This document shows, one piece after another, positions 15,637-25,252 of a stretch of 64,000 nucleotides of DNA. Every line of letters begins with the position of its first letter. Within the stretch, counting starts at the first letter, position 1. The notes under the pieces are model-generated. The model was given only the letters and a program-made list of their open reading frames with translations, did not search any database and had not been told where the DNA came from. The DNA comes from an uncultured Opitutales bacterium (lineage in GTDB: Bacteria > Verrucomicrobiota > Verrucomicrobiia > Opitutales > Intestinicryptomonadaceae): positions 1 through 64,000 of the forward strand of contig CALXQW010000029.1 in NCBI GenBank assembly GCA_944390805.1, written 5' to 3'. Position numbers and translations under genes: made by a program.

Positions 15637-16617
15637 CTACTTAACGTCTTCTCCCTCTGAGGGCGCGTCTCTTTTTGTTGTAAGAATCTTGGTTTTTAGC
15701 GCGGGAATAAAATCTGTAAATTCTGAAGTTGTACCCCTCAATGCTTTCTCTACAGCGCCCATCTTTGCATCGAGATTGTCCGCCAGCGAAACAAGCACTG
15801 CCTCTGGTGTTGCCGCAAGCGCAGCGGCGCCCCACTCAAGTTCCCCCTGGTGGCTCAATATTATATGTTCAAGCCTCTCCGCAGTTTGGGAATCCAAAGA
15901 GTTCTTTATCGCCGCGCGGTGGATAAATCTGTAGCCGAGAACAACGTGTCCTTGCAGTATGCCTATTCTCGTTCTGTCTGGAGCGAGAGTCTGAGAGTAT
16001 TCTAACACCTTTCCTATATCGTGTAGTACGGCTCCGGCGATGGCAAGATTGCGGTCTATAAAAGGATATAGGCGGCAAAGATTGTCTGTAAGCCTTGCAA
16101 CCTTTACGCTGTGCTCAAGAAGCCCGTGAACATAGGCGTGGTGCATTTTCACCGCGGCAGTAGATGTGAAAAAATCGTCTCCGGCTTCGGATAAAGCACT
16201 TAAAACAGTATTCCTAAGCGCTTCCTCTGATATGGTCCCAACTATATCGAAAAGCTCCTTTTTAAGAGATTCGGCATCGCAGGGAGAAACTTCGGCTAAA
16301 TCGCATAGAAGAGGTTTTATCTCATCTTCAGTTAGCTTTACAGCGGCATCGGCGCGCGGAGATAGCTTGCCCTGGTAGAAATTTGGCATGGCATATACGC
16401 GGTATACGTCTCCGGCGCTTGCCTCGAGAAAAACGTCGTATACGGGCGAGTCTGAAAACACCGTCATGCTAAGAGTTCCGGTGTTGTCGGAGAAATCCAG
16501 AGCGAGAAACTCTCCGCCGGTCTTTGTAGGCCTTACCTGAACGTTGCGCAATACGCCGACAAAAGAAAACGAGGCTCTGTCTCCCTGCCTGATATTTTTT
16601 ACCTGATCTATTTTCAT
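15637..16617 (-). CDS. yhaM: YhaM-like 3'-5' exoribonuclease (OB + HD domains)
   Basis: 326 residues. An N-terminal OB-fold (about 10-90, GEFLALDFSDNTGTLSM) precedes an HD phosphohydrolase domain with HHAYVHGLLEHSVKVARL and LHDIGK at about 155-205, the arrangement of Bacillus YhaM. It likely trims RNA, or ssDNA, from the 3' end. Its start overlaps the end of mscS by 4 nt. The last 10 residues are charged and unstructured. Confidence 0.8.
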   Translation of the reverse strand: MKIDQVKNIRQGDRASFSFVGVLRNVQVRPTKTGGEFLALDFSDNTGTLSMTVFSDSPVYDVFLEASAGDVYRVYAMPNFYQGKLSPRADAAVKLTEDEIKPLLCDLAEVSPCDAESLKKELFDIVGTISEEALRNTVLSALSEAGDDFFTSTAAVKMHHAYVHGLLEHSVKVARLTDNLCRLYPFIDRNLAIAGAVLHDIGKVLEYSQTLAPDRTRIGILQGHVVLGYRFIHRAAIKNSLDSQTAERLEHIILSHQGELEWGAAALAATPEAVLVSLADNLDAKMGAVEKALRGTTSEFTDFIPALKTKILTTKRDAPSEGEDVK

Positions 16618-17990
16618 TTAGTGTTTTCCATATATATGGATCTGCTCGGGAATGCAAACGAAGACCCGTTGCGCTCTACTATCTCCATGAATTTTAAATT
16701 TATTTTTTGAACAGCCTTCATGTACGGAACATAGTCCACATCATTTATATAGCAGAGCACACTTATGCGCAGGGAACTGTCGTCAAACGCGGCAAAAGAG
16801 GCGTCTATAGTAGAGGCGGAGCTGACGGAGGAATCTTTTCTAAGCATGTCTTCTATCTCATCTACTATGTTCTTTATTTGTTCTGGGGTGGTAGAGTATG
16901 TCAATCCCAAGTCTACGGCATATTTGCGCGTATTCCACTTCGATATGTTTACTATGTATTCGTTTGCCAAATATGAATTTGGTAGTATCGACAAGGTTCT
17001 ATCGAGATTCCTTATCCTTGTAGAGCGCAGGCCTATATTTTCCACATATCCGTCGAGCTTGCCCTGAACCAGTATTCTGTCTCCAATCCTGAATGGGGAA
17101 TCCATTATAAGAGATATGGACCCGAAGAAATTTGCTATGGTATCCTTTGATGCAAAAGCTAATGCCGCGCCTCCTATTCCAAGAGAGACTACTATGTTTC
17201 CAACATTAAATCCGCATTTATCGAGGAAATATAGAATAAGGCAAACTATCAGCAATAGCCTAAGAAATTTCCTTATCACGGGGAATAGCTCCCTAAATCC
17301 GGATTTTCTCACACCTAACTTCTCAACCTTTGCCGCGAGGGAATCAAAAAGCTTAACCACAACCCATAGAAACCACGCCAAAAACAGCAGCGAAAATACC
17401 GTCTGGAAATAATGCACAAGCCCTATGTCCAAGAATATTCCCAGAAAGCACGTATACAGAGTTGTTATGATAAAGAACGACACAGCAACATTCTTTGTAT
17501 TCTTTATGAAGCCCTCTAAGAATGCCAACTTGCAACGCTTTGCTATGTAAGATGCTATCGGATAGACCCCCTTTATTATTACAAGCGCAAGAACAACATT
17601 TATGATTAGCATCAGCAGGGCGGATACCAAAGATATGTAAGTTATATCTCCAAAGGCCATGTAATGCAAATCTTTGGGATTAAATCCGAACTTTTTCAGA
17701 ATGGCTATGTTTGATTGCAATCCTTTGGTTATTGATTCCTTGATAAATTCGCTGCGCTTTAGGGCGGAATCCATGGAATCGTCGTCCTCGGAGACGGAAT
17801 ACGTCTGCCGAAGTTTTATCATGTGTTCTTTAGCCGCAAGCCGTTCCTGCTTTAACTTTTGCTCTTCTGTCAGCTCTTTTGGAGCCTCCTGTTGAGCTGC
17901 GTTTACCGGAGCCTGGGCAGATTCCTGCCCAAATGACGGATATACCGCTGTCAGGGCCAGGAAAACTATATAAACTAATAATTTCTTCAT
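16614..17990 (-). CDS. mscS: MscS-family mechanosensitive channel
   Basis: 458 residues. Sec signal peptide (about 1-21), a periplasmic Gln/Glu-rich stretch, then about five membrane segments. The pore helix and beta domain are recognisable: GIGGAALAFASKDTIANFFG, DSPFRIGDRILVQG, GLRSTRIRNLDRTLSILPN. It opens under membrane tension to release solutes during hypo-osmotic shock. It is larger than E. coli MscS (286) because of extra N-terminal segments. Overlaps yhaM by 4 nt. Confidence 0.92.
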   Translation of the reverse strand: MKKLLVYIVFLALTAVYPSFGQESAQAPVNAAQQEAPKELTEEQKLKQERLAAKEHMIKLRQTYSVSEDDDSMDSALKRSEFIKESITKGLQSNIAILKKFGFNPKDLHYMAFGDITYISLVSALLMLIINVVLALVIIKGVYPIASYIAKRCKLAFLEGFIKNTKNVAVSFFIITTLYTCFLGIFLDIGLVHYFQTVFSLLFLAWFLWVVVKLFDSLAAKVEKLGVRKSGFRELFPVIRKFLRLLLIVCLILYFLDKCGFNVGNIVVSLGIGGAALAFASKDTIANFFGSISLIMDSPFRIGDRILVQGKLDGYVENIGLRSTRIRNLDRTLSILPNSYLANEYIVNISKWNTRKYAVDLGLTYSTTPEQIKNIVDEIEDMLRKDSSVSSASTIDASFAAFDDSSLRISVLCYINDVDYVPYMKAVQKINLKFMEIVERNGSSFAFPSRSIYMENTK

Positions 17991-18118
17991 TTGCTGTTTC
18001 GTGCAATTTTACCTTGTTTCAAGGTAATGTTGTTGGAGTTTGTCATCAAGAAAATAATATTGTTTCAAATTGCAATGATGTGGCGGCGTTGCCATTCATG
18101 GAATATATGAATAATTGG

Positions 18119-18949
18119 TCAGTTGCATTTTCTTATTTTTAGCAACACTATTTCCGGCGGCACAAGAAACCTCATTGGAACTATGGATGTGCCAAGCCCG
18201 CTTGTTATAAATAGAGTCTTACCGTCTTCTTCTACCAAACCGCGTTCGTATTTGTCTATATAACGCCGCTTGATGAATCCTCTCATAAACTTTGGAGTCC
18301 AGATTTGGCCTCCGTGCGTGTGTCCGGATAGCATTATTGAAAATTTTGAAGGAATATCTCTTATAATGTCCGGAGTATGGCTGAGAAATATTACGCCATC
18401 GGCATTGTCGGCACCTTTCAGAGCGGCAGATATGTTTACGTCCATTGTGTTTGCGTCTGCTATGGCCGATATCATCAGATTCTTTCCCTTTATTGCTATG
18501 GTGTGGGAGGAGTTCCTTAACATTCTTATTCCGCTAATCTTACCGAACAATTTCTCCATTTTGCGCCACCCTACAAGATTGTCGTGGTTGCCAAATGCCC
18601 CGTAGATACCATAGGTTGATCTTATCTTTGATAGCCCCTCTGCGGCTGTGGCTATGTCGAAATCGGGAGAATTTTTTCTCTTTGTAATGTAGTCTCCGGT
18701 AAATAAGACTAAATCGGGCTTCAGTGAGTTTATCTTTTCTACTATCTCATCGAGCTTCTCAGCCCCGTATGTAAGATTATTTAAATGTATGTCTCCTGCC
18801 AATACTATGCGTAAATCGTTAAATTCATCAGCCCATTTTTTTACGCATATGTCATGCTCTTCCACAACAATCATGTCTGGCTCTATGGCAAAACTCCAAA
18901 TAAAGAACGCAAGCAGCGCTAAAGACAGTATTATTGCAAATCTTCTCAA
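18119..18949 (-). CDS. Membrane-anchored metallophosphoesterase (YkuE/LpxG-like)
   Basis: 276 residues. N-terminal uncleaved signal/membrane anchor (about 4-21). Calcineurin-like metal motifs in order: AGDIHLN, FTGDYI, GNHD and LSGHTHGGQIW. Close relatives include Bacillus YkuE and UDP-diacylglucosamine pyrophosphatases, so the substrate may be a lipid or cell-wall precursor, but this cannot be settled from sequence. It overlaps the upstream pncC by 4 nt. Confidence 0.85.
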   Translation of the reverse strand: MRRFAIILSLALLAFFIWSFAIEPDMIVVEEHDICVKKWADEFNDLRIVLAGDIHLNNLTYGAEKLDEIVEKINSLKPDLVLFTGDYITKRKNSPDFDIATAAEGLSKIRSTYGIYGAFGNHDNLVGWRKMEKLFGKISGIRMLRNSSHTIAIKGKNLMISAIADANTMDVNISAALKGADNADGVIFLSHTPDIIRDIPSKFSIMLSGHTHGGQIWTPKFMRGFIKRRYIDKYERGLVEEDGKTLFITSGLGTSIVPMRFLVPPEIVLLKIRKCN

Positions 18950-19482
18950 TGTACTGTTCCCCCATCTAACGATTTCTTAAGATATTCAAAAAGAGTCTTT
19001 ACGGCAGCCCTTGCCGCAGCACGCCTATTCGAGTTCCTGCTTCCGGAAAGAGACAGTCTCTTTGTTAATTCAAAGCCCCCGGCCGAAGCAAGAGCTATGT
19101 ATATTGTTCCGTCGGGAATGTCCGCCCTGTCTGACTTGTCCGCATATCCGGTGCTCGACAGCGCAAAATCTGCCCCGAATTCCTCTATGGCCCTTTTTGC
19201 CATCGCTGTTGCCGTCTGCGCACTTACAACTCCGTATTCAGATATAATTTTCTCGTCAACACCTAGTAGCCCAATCTTTACGGGAATCTGGTAGGCAATG
19301 CACGAACCTTTGAAAACTTCGCTGGCTCCTGAAACCGATACGAAGGAATCGGCAATCAACCCTCCAGTACACGATTCCGCCGCGCATAGAGTTTTTGAGC
19401 TTTTTTTTAGAATCTCTATGCAGTATCCAGCCATGCCGGCAAGGCTGCGGCCTGAACATTTTGCGTTATTTTTCTTTTGCAT
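18946..19482 (-). CDS. pncC: Nicotinamide-nucleotide amidase (CinA C-terminal family)
   Basis: 178 residues. Stand-alone CinA-C domain: CAAESCTGGLIADSFVSVSG at about 34-53 with the catalytic Ser, GVVSAQTATAMAKRA and STGYAD. The enzyme deamidates NMN to nicotinate mononucleotide in NAD recycling. It is a separate gene without the CinA molybdopterin-like N-terminal domain. It overlaps the Sel1 gene upstream by 17 nt and the phosphoesterase downstream by 4 nt. Confidence 0.88.
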   Translation of the reverse strand: MQKKNNAKCSGRSLAGMAGYCIEILKKSSKTLCAAESCTGGLIADSFVSVSGASEVFKGSCIAYQIPVKIGLLGVDEKIISEYGVVSAQTATAMAKRAIEEFGADFALSSTGYADKSDRADIPDGTIYIALASAGGFELTKRLSLSGSRNSNRRAAARAAVKTLFEYLKKSLDGGTVH

Positions 19483-21052
19483 CTTTTGCTTCGATAGATT
19501 CCTTTACGAGCTCGTCGTATTTGTCCAACTCCTTCTTCCAAAATTCGGCTTTACGTCTGTCGGCGGTTATTCCGTCGGAATAAAACTCTATCAGATGCAC
19601 CATGGCGTCCCTGTTGCCTTCGGCATGCTCTTCAAGAGTCTTTACCGCCTGCTTTGGGTCGGAAGGAATCTTTCCTTTGCCGTAGTACAGATATATTGCA
19701 AGATTGTAAACACCGCGATCGTCGCCGGCGTCGGCAGCCATCTTGAAATATTCCGCCGCTTTAACTTCGTCGGCCTCAACACCAATGCCCTTGTCGAAAC
19801 ATTCTCCCAGCGGCGCGTACGCTTTGCTGCACTTCAATTCAGCCGCTTTCTGATAATTCTTGAAGGCCTCTATGGGAAATATTGCGGTTCCAATTCCCTC
19901 TTCATAACAACGAGCAAGCTCAAAGAAGGCTAGGCCGTCTCCTGTTGATGATGCGTATTCTTTGTAATATTCAAAGGCTTTGTCGTAGTTGCGCTCTATG
20001 CCTACACCGTTTTCATAGCATTTACCAAGCCCGTGCAAAGCACCGACAAACCCAGCATCGGCGGCCTTCTTGTACCAGAAAAACGCCCTATATGCCTCTG
20101 TGTCTTTGCTGTTGTTCGTATAGTAGAAATCGGCCGCCTTCTTTTGGCATAAAGCGTCTCCAGCTTGGGCTCCTTCAAGATAATAGGCAAAGGCTGTTTC
20201 TGGGCTTTTTGCTACACCGTCTCCATTCTCAAACTTAGGCGCAAGAAATATCTTTGCTTCAACCTCTCCGCGTGTTGCCGCCTTCATGTAATAGTCAAGT
20301 GCCTTTGCGGCGTCTTTTTTTACAGATTTACCAGACTCGTACGCCTTTGCCATATATAACTGGGCCTTTGAAATGCCAAGCGCCGCAGCGGCTCTCATGA
20401 ATTCAACCGCCTTCGACGAGTCTTTATCTACGCCAATTCCATCTTCATAACAACAGCCAAGAGCATATATGCAACTTGGCACATAGCTTCTTGCTCCTTT
20501 TTCAAAAAGCTCAAAGGCCTTTTTTAAATTCTCCTTGCCACCCTTCTTCTGATACATATCGGCGGCATTTTTATAAGCATGGGCCATGCCCATTCCGGCG
20601 GCTTTGTCGTACCAGAAAAGAGCTTTGTCTGAATCGGGGGGCGTGCCTATGCCATTTTCGTAGCATCTGCCAAGAGAATACATCGCGTTTATATATCCGC
20701 TATCTGCCGCCTTCTTGTAAAGGGAGAAAGCTTTCTGGAAATTCTGGGGAGTTCCTGCGCCGGTCTCGCATGCTTTTGCAAGCTCTTGCATTGCAGCCAC
20801 ATCTCCTCGGGCTGCCCGCGCTGAAATTAACTTTAAGTTCTTGTTTGTTGAAAAAAGTTTTACCCTTTTTTTGCGTTTAGGATTCTTAAATTCTTCAGAT
20901 AGGTCCCTGTCTTTTAGCAGTAAAGGATTTTCCTTTTGTTGTTCTTCAACGGCCTCTTGTTCATTTCCCGATGGCAAATTAGTATTTGCAGGCAGCGCAT
21001 GGCAGATGCATAAAAACGCGGCGCATATCCCTATATACCTTAGATGTTGCAT
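19466..21052 (-). CDS. Secreted Sel1-like repeat protein
   Basis: 528 residues with a Sec signal peptide (about 1-22). From about residue 80 on it consists of roughly eleven Sel1/TPR-type repeats of 36-40 residues, each with the pattern AMYSLGRCYENGIG...DKALFWYDKAA. Such solenoids bind proteins and often act in envelope assembly or signalling; no partner can be named. First gene of the minus-strand chain that runs to rdgB. It shares a 104-nt intergenic region with the divergent beta-helix gene at 21157. Confidence 0.9.
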   Translation of the reverse strand: MQHLRYIGICAAFLCICHALPANTNLPSGNEQEAVEEQQKENPLLLKDRDLSEEFKNPKRKKRVKLFSTNKNLKLISARAARGDVAAMQELAKACETGAGTPQNFQKAFSLYKKAADSGYINAMYSLGRCYENGIGTPPDSDKALFWYDKAAGMGMAHAYKNAADMYQKKGGKENLKKAFELFEKGARSYVPSCIYALGCCYEDGIGVDKDSSKAVEFMRAAAALGISKAQLYMAKAYESGKSVKKDAAKALDYYMKAATRGEVEAKIFLAPKFENGDGVAKSPETAFAYYLEGAQAGDALCQKKAADFYYTNNSKDTEAYRAFFWYKKAADAGFVGALHGLGKCYENGVGIERNYDKAFEYYKEYASSTGDGLAFFELARCYEEGIGTAIFPIEAFKNYQKAAELKCSKAYAPLGECFDKGIGVEADEVKAAEYFKMAADAGDDRGVYNLAIYLYYGKGKIPSDPKQAVKTLEEHAEGNRDAMVHLIEFYSDGITADRRKAEFWKKELDKYDELVKESIEAKDAKEK

Positions 21053-21156
21053 GATTTGAATCTTGTTTTAGGTGTGCAATTCGGGCAACACTATTTTTAT
21101 ATAGTATTTTGTTTTTTGTTTGACCGAGCTTTAATGCAAATTTAGGTAAGTATTTT

Positions 21157-23751
21157 ATGGATTACAAACATATTGCCGCAGTGGGGGGATTTGCGGTGTC
21201 GCTTATAATGGGAACTGTCCTATTTGCGGACTCAAATCCGGATTTTTACGTATCGCCTTTGGGGGACGACTCAAACTCTGGTCTTTCACAAGAGGCTCCG
21301 TTTAAAACATTGGAACGTGCACGCAAGGCCGTATTGGAGAAGAAGAACAAGGGTGAAGACAAAAATATACTTGTCCGGCTCATGGGTGGAGAATACTTCC
21401 TACGCAAGACCTTCTCCTTGGGTGTTGAAGATTCCGCTCCGCAGGGAGGGCGCATAGTCTACGAGGCTCTTGAATCTGCTCCGGCGGTATTTTCGGGCGG
21501 AGTGGAGATAACTGGCTGGCAGAGATGCGCAAATCCTCCAAAGGGTTTTAAAAAAGAGTTTATAAATAATCTGTGGGAAGCCGACGTTTCCGATATTCTT
21601 GCGCTAAGGGAGGAGAATCTTGGTTCAGAATACGTCAAGCTTAGGGGCAACAGAATACTTACCCTATATTCTTCAGACGGAACCCGCCTGCCGCGTGCAA
21701 AGAGCGAAAAGTTCTTTACAGGAATATGCAAATATAAAAACGGCAAATTCGACCGCACAAGATTTTCCGTATCATCGGAAGCCGGATTTAATCTTGATGC
21801 GCTTTTGGAATCCGAGGCCGTCTTGCGTGAACATGCGCCTTGGCATATGTCCATAATGCCTATTACGGCTGTTGAGAAGGCAGCATCGGGCAATCTTATG
21901 GTTTCTACTTCCGTGCGCTCAATTTACGAGACCGCCACACATTCTAGAAACTATAAGAATGCGTATTTTGAAAACTACGCTCCTGCTCTCGACGAAGAGG
22001 GCGAATGGATATTCTCTAACGGTAAGATATATATGATTTCCCAAGACAAGCCTTGCGGTGTGCGGGCACCCGTAATGATAGAGCTTGTAAGAATTTTTGG
22101 GGATCAGAATGCGGACGCCCATGCGCCAGACACCCCCGTATCCGGAATAACAATACGCGGAATTAGGTTTGCCCACACTGAGCGTTTTTCACCAAACGTA
22201 GAAGATTTTACCCGTTCCACCCAGCATGAGTGGGAGTATTACGATTTACCCACCGCGGCGCTCCGGTTGCGTATAACAAAAGACTGTCTTATTGAAGGGT
22301 GCATATTTGAAGATCTTGCCGACGGCGGAGTTCGTATGGATTTAACCATATTAGGGTGTTTTGTCAGAAGTTGTGTATTCCGCAATTTGGGCGGATCTGG
22401 AGTTTTGCTGAGCGGATACGGCATGGGTTGGAAGAAAGCGACAGATTCAAACCGCATAGAGAACTGTCTATTTTCGCGTTGTTCGCAAACTTTCTGGCAC
22501 AGGAGCGCGGTGTATGTATCTATGGCAAAGAACACTCTTGTTAGAAACAATACCATAAGAGACTGCTCGTATAACGGCATAACAATAACTGGGCATAGGG
22601 GGTATTTTTCCAGAAATTCATATGCCGATAGTTATAAAACTGTGAATAAAGATGGTTTTGGGCCTAAGTATTTTAATAAGAAGACAAATACTGTTTCCGT
22701 ACCATATCCGGAGACTCTCAATTTTCTCGGATCCGACAATATCATAGAGGCCAACGATGTATCTCGCACTGGAGAGCTCATGGGAGATACAAACACCATA
22801 TATGTTTCAGGAGACGGCGCCGGAGACATAGTTAGGGGCAACTATCTGCACGACATGCGCGGCTGGCAGACAAACGCAACCATGCGCGCCGACGACAACC
22901 AGCTTGGCATGGTATTTGAAAATAATGTTCTCGAGAACAACGTAGGTTTGGGGCTTATCGTAAAGGGCTCTTGCGACATCAGAAACAACTATTTCCTTGA
23001 GACGCGCAGGGGGCGCTACACCACAGATCTTATGAAGGGTGCAGTTGGATTTTCCATAAGGGGAGGCTCTAAGGAAGAATTCAAAGTTGAAAGAAACGTT
23101 TGTCTGGTATCTGGCGAGGGAACTCCCATGCCAATGCAGATGATGCTTTATAACCCAAAGGCTTGGCCGTTTAACCCAAAGCTTGCCCATTTTGACAAGA
23201 ACATCTTTTGGACCTATGAAGAGGTGAATTTGGACAAGGCTAAGGAATACACATATTCACTTGAGCGTCAATATAAGTGGGACTATATCGCAGACTTCAT
23301 CGATCCAAAGATTCGGGTTAACCGCGGTGTATATTCCGTTTCTGGAGAGGCATCGAGGCTGGGTATAAAACCCATAGATACAACAAAGACGGGCATACAG
23401 GGTGCTATGAGAAAAAAATATGTGCTGCCAAAGCTCGATTCCCCAAAGATAGTTGCTTTAAATTTTGAAAGGCCTTCTTATGAGGCGGAGAATCTCATAT
23501 TTAAGGATGGAATGAAAGTTAAGGTTGTTCCGCCGGCGGGTGCCGAGTGTATAAGGTACACTCTCGACGGTTCTTATCCTACTGAAAAGTCTCCGGAACT
23601 TAAGGCTCCGTATGAGATAGTCCTGAAGGACGAGGGCGCGCTGCATGTTGCGGCCTTTGCAAAGGGCAAGGAAGACCTCTTGGGAGACAGAATCATAACT
23701 GTGCGCAAGTCGGCATTGCCTCCTGAGGGGGTGTCGGAAGTTATCCCATAA
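21157..23751 (+). CDS. Secreted right-handed beta-helix protein with C-terminal chitobiase-like domain
   Basis: 864 residues. Sec signal (about 1-25), then DFYVSPLGDDSNSGLSQEAP and FKTLERARKAV, the usual entry of right-handed parallel beta-helix proteins of the pectate-lyase/glycan-hydrolase type. Many stacked turns follow between about 300 and 650 (for example ENCLFSRCSQTFWH, NNTIRDCSYNGITITG). The last 80 residues resemble the CHB_HEX_C domain (IRYTLDGSYPTEKSPELKAP). It probably acts on a polysaccharide outside the cell, but the family and substrate are not certain. Good terminator 22 nt after the stop. Confidence 0.82.
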   Translation: MDYKHIAAVGGFAVSLIMGTVLFADSNPDFYVSPLGDDSNSGLSQEAPFKTLERARKAVLEKKNKGEDKNILVRLMGGEYFLRKTFSLGVEDSAPQGGRIVYEALESAPAVFSGGVEITGWQRCANPPKGFKKEFINNLWEADVSDILALREENLGSEYVKLRGNRILTLYSSDGTRLPRAKSEKFFTGICKYKNGKFDRTRFSVSSEAGFNLDALLESEAVLREHAPWHMSIMPITAVEKAASGNLMVSTSVRSIYETATHSRNYKNAYFENYAPALDEEGEWIFSNGKIYMISQDKPCGVRAPVMIELVRIFGDQNADAHAPDTPVSGITIRGIRFAHTERFSPNVEDFTRSTQHEWEYYDLPTAALRLRITKDCLIEGCIFEDLADGGVRMDLTILGCFVRSCVFRNLGGSGVLLSGYGMGWKKATDSNRIENCLFSRCSQTFWHRSAVYVSMAKNTLVRNNTIRDCSYNGITITGHRGYFSRNSYADSYKTVNKDGFGPKYFNKKTNTVSVPYPETLNFLGSDNIIEANDVSRTGELMGDTNTIYVSGDGAGDIVRGNYLHDMRGWQTNATMRADDNQLGMVFENNVLENNVGLGLIVKGSCDIRNNYFLETRRGRYTTDLMKGAVGFSIRGGSKEEFKVERNVCLVSGEGTPMPMQMMLYNPKAWPFNPKLAHFDKNIFWTYEEVNLDKAKEYTYSLERQYKWDYIADFIDPKIRVNRGVYSVSGEASRLGIKPIDTTKTGIQGAMRKKYVLPKLDSPKIVALNFERPSYEAENLIFKDGMKVKVVPPAGAECIRYTLDGSYPTEKSPELKAPYEIVLKDEGALHVAAFAKGKEDLLGDRIITVRKSALPPEGVSEVIP

Positions 23752-23773
23752 CGGCAGATTTCTTGCTTCTATT

Positions 23774-23807
23774 GGCGGTTTCCACTCTGGGCAAACCGCC
23801 TTTTTTT
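23774..23807 (+). terminator. Rho-independent terminator after the beta-helix gene
   Basis: Stem ggcggttt / aaaccgcc with an 11-nt loop, followed by seven T. Confidence 0.9.
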
Positions 23808-23959
23808 GCGCATTGTCGCCGCTTAAAAATGGTTTTATTTATGGCGGTAGCTCCTCTTGTATTCGATAAGCTTTTATCAAGGCGCGGCGCAGCCTTTTTT
23901 GCAGACAAATTTTGCTCGAAAAAAATTTTTTATCCCTTAGGGTTTGGTAATATTTAAAA

Positions 23960-24811
23960 ATGCCGGAAGAAAGTAAAAAATACACAATAGCTCTCTGTTA
24001 CGATTTCGACGGTACACTTTCGCCGAACAACATGCAGGAGTACGCCTTTATTCCGCGTCTGCAGAAGTCTCCCAAAGAATTTTGGGAGCGTTCGCAGAAG
24101 CTTGCCAAGGAGCAGGACGCAGACGAGATACTCGCATACATGTATCTGATGTGCAAGGCCGCCGCCGCAAACGATATCAAGATACAGAAGCAGGATTTTG
24201 CCGACTTCGGGAAAAACATAACGTTTTTCGACGGAATACTTCCTTCTAAAGACGCTCCGCTTGGGTGGTTCGACGAGATAAACTCATACGCAGCTCAATT
24301 TGGTGCGGAGGTTAAGCACTATATAATATCGTCCGGCATAAGGGAGATGATAGAAGGCACTGCCATAGCCGACAAGTTCGACAGAATCTATGCGTCGAGC
24401 TTTATGTACGACATTTACGGTGCGGCCAACTGGCCCGCCCAGGCCGTAAACTACACTACAAAGATGCAGTTTCTCTTCCGCATAAACAAGGGCATTTTCG
24501 ATATACAGGATACCATAAACAACTTCATGCCCGAGAAGGAACGGCCCGTTCCATTCAGGCGCATGATTTACTTTGGCGACGGCTCCACGGACATACCCGC
24601 AATGAAGCTTGTGAAAACGCAGAAGGGGTATTCCATTGCCGTGCACGACGGCTCTCTCGAAAAACAGATAGCCGCTGAAAATCTTCTTGTGGAAAACCGC
24701 GTAAACTATGTCTCCAAGGCAGACTATCGTCCGTCGAGTCCCCTGTGCAAGCAGGTAAAGCGCGTTATAAGAAAAATATGCGCCGAGCGTGAAGTTGAAA
24801 TTTTTGAATAG
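23960..24811 (+). CDS. HAD-superfamily phosphatase
   Basis: 283 residues. HAD motif I CYDFDGTLS (nucleophile Asp at about 15), motif II ISSGIREM and motif III GDGSTDIPAMK are all present. The cap region with FIPRLQKSPKEFWERS resembles phosphoserine-phosphatase-like members, but no specific substrate is indicated. Cytoplasmic, with no signal. A stand-alone gene between two terminators; ribosome-binding site not strong. Confidence 0.85.
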   Translation: MPEESKKYTIALCYDFDGTLSPNNMQEYAFIPRLQKSPKEFWERSQKLAKEQDADEILAYMYLMCKAAAANDIKIQKQDFADFGKNITFFDGILPSKDAPLGWFDEINSYAAQFGAEVKHYIISSGIREMIEGTAIADKFDRIYASSFMYDIYGAANWPAQAVNYTTKMQFLFRINKGIFDIQDTINNFMPEKERPVPFRRMIYFGDGSTDIPAMKLVKTQKGYSIAVHDGSLEKQIAAENLLVENRVNYVSKADYRPSSPLCKQVKRVIRKICAEREVEIFE

Positions 24812-25153
24812 CTTCTCTTTCCTTTCTTGAGCTACTCTCCCTTTAAGTGCGCTTAATCAAACGCCTCCCTTAAGCCTTTCAAAAAAGCTTCTTGGCAGGC
24901 GGCCCAAGGTGCCTTGTGCAAAAAATATCGGTACATTATTTAACGGGGAAGCCTTTCAGGCGCTTTCCATATTTCTTAGTATGGAATGCTCATCTTTTGA
25001 CGCGCACTTTTTAGAGTGTCAGCACATGCCCAGCGTACGGGTGTATGCGCCTGGCAATCCTGCAATTATATTGTATACATCTATCTTGTAGGGTATAAAT
25101 TCTTGTTTTTGATAAGCCTTGTTTAGGCAAAATCTTTTCTTGTTTGGAAAGCA
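24812..25153. other. Intergenic region, no gene recognised
   Basis: 342 bp between the HAD gene and the terminator of folE2. It contains short open frames only (for example 24909-25091) that lack ribosome-binding sites and look random. No tRNA, repeat or known RNA motif was seen. Confidence 0.6.
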
Positions 25154-25188
25154 AAAAAAGCGCGCCCCAAAGATGAGTGCGCGTTTTT
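25154..25188. terminator. Bidirectional terminator downstream of folE2
   Basis: A run of A, then gcgcgc, and on the other side gtgcgcg followed by T's, give a stem with T tails on both strands. It stands 65 nt past the folE2 stop on the minus strand. Confidence 0.75.
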
Positions 25189-25252
25189 TAAAATAGAAAT
25201 TTTGGCTGTTGAAACTTTAAGTGCGCCTTGTTGCGCAGAAAAACTTTTTTGC

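Noticed and set aside
23763-23957. A 64-codon plus-strand frame
   Set aside because: It overlaps the terminator at 23774-23807 and has no ribosome-binding site or recognisable domain.
24909-25091. A 60-codon plus-strand frame
   Set aside because: No ribosome-binding site, random composition and no neighbour in operon with it.
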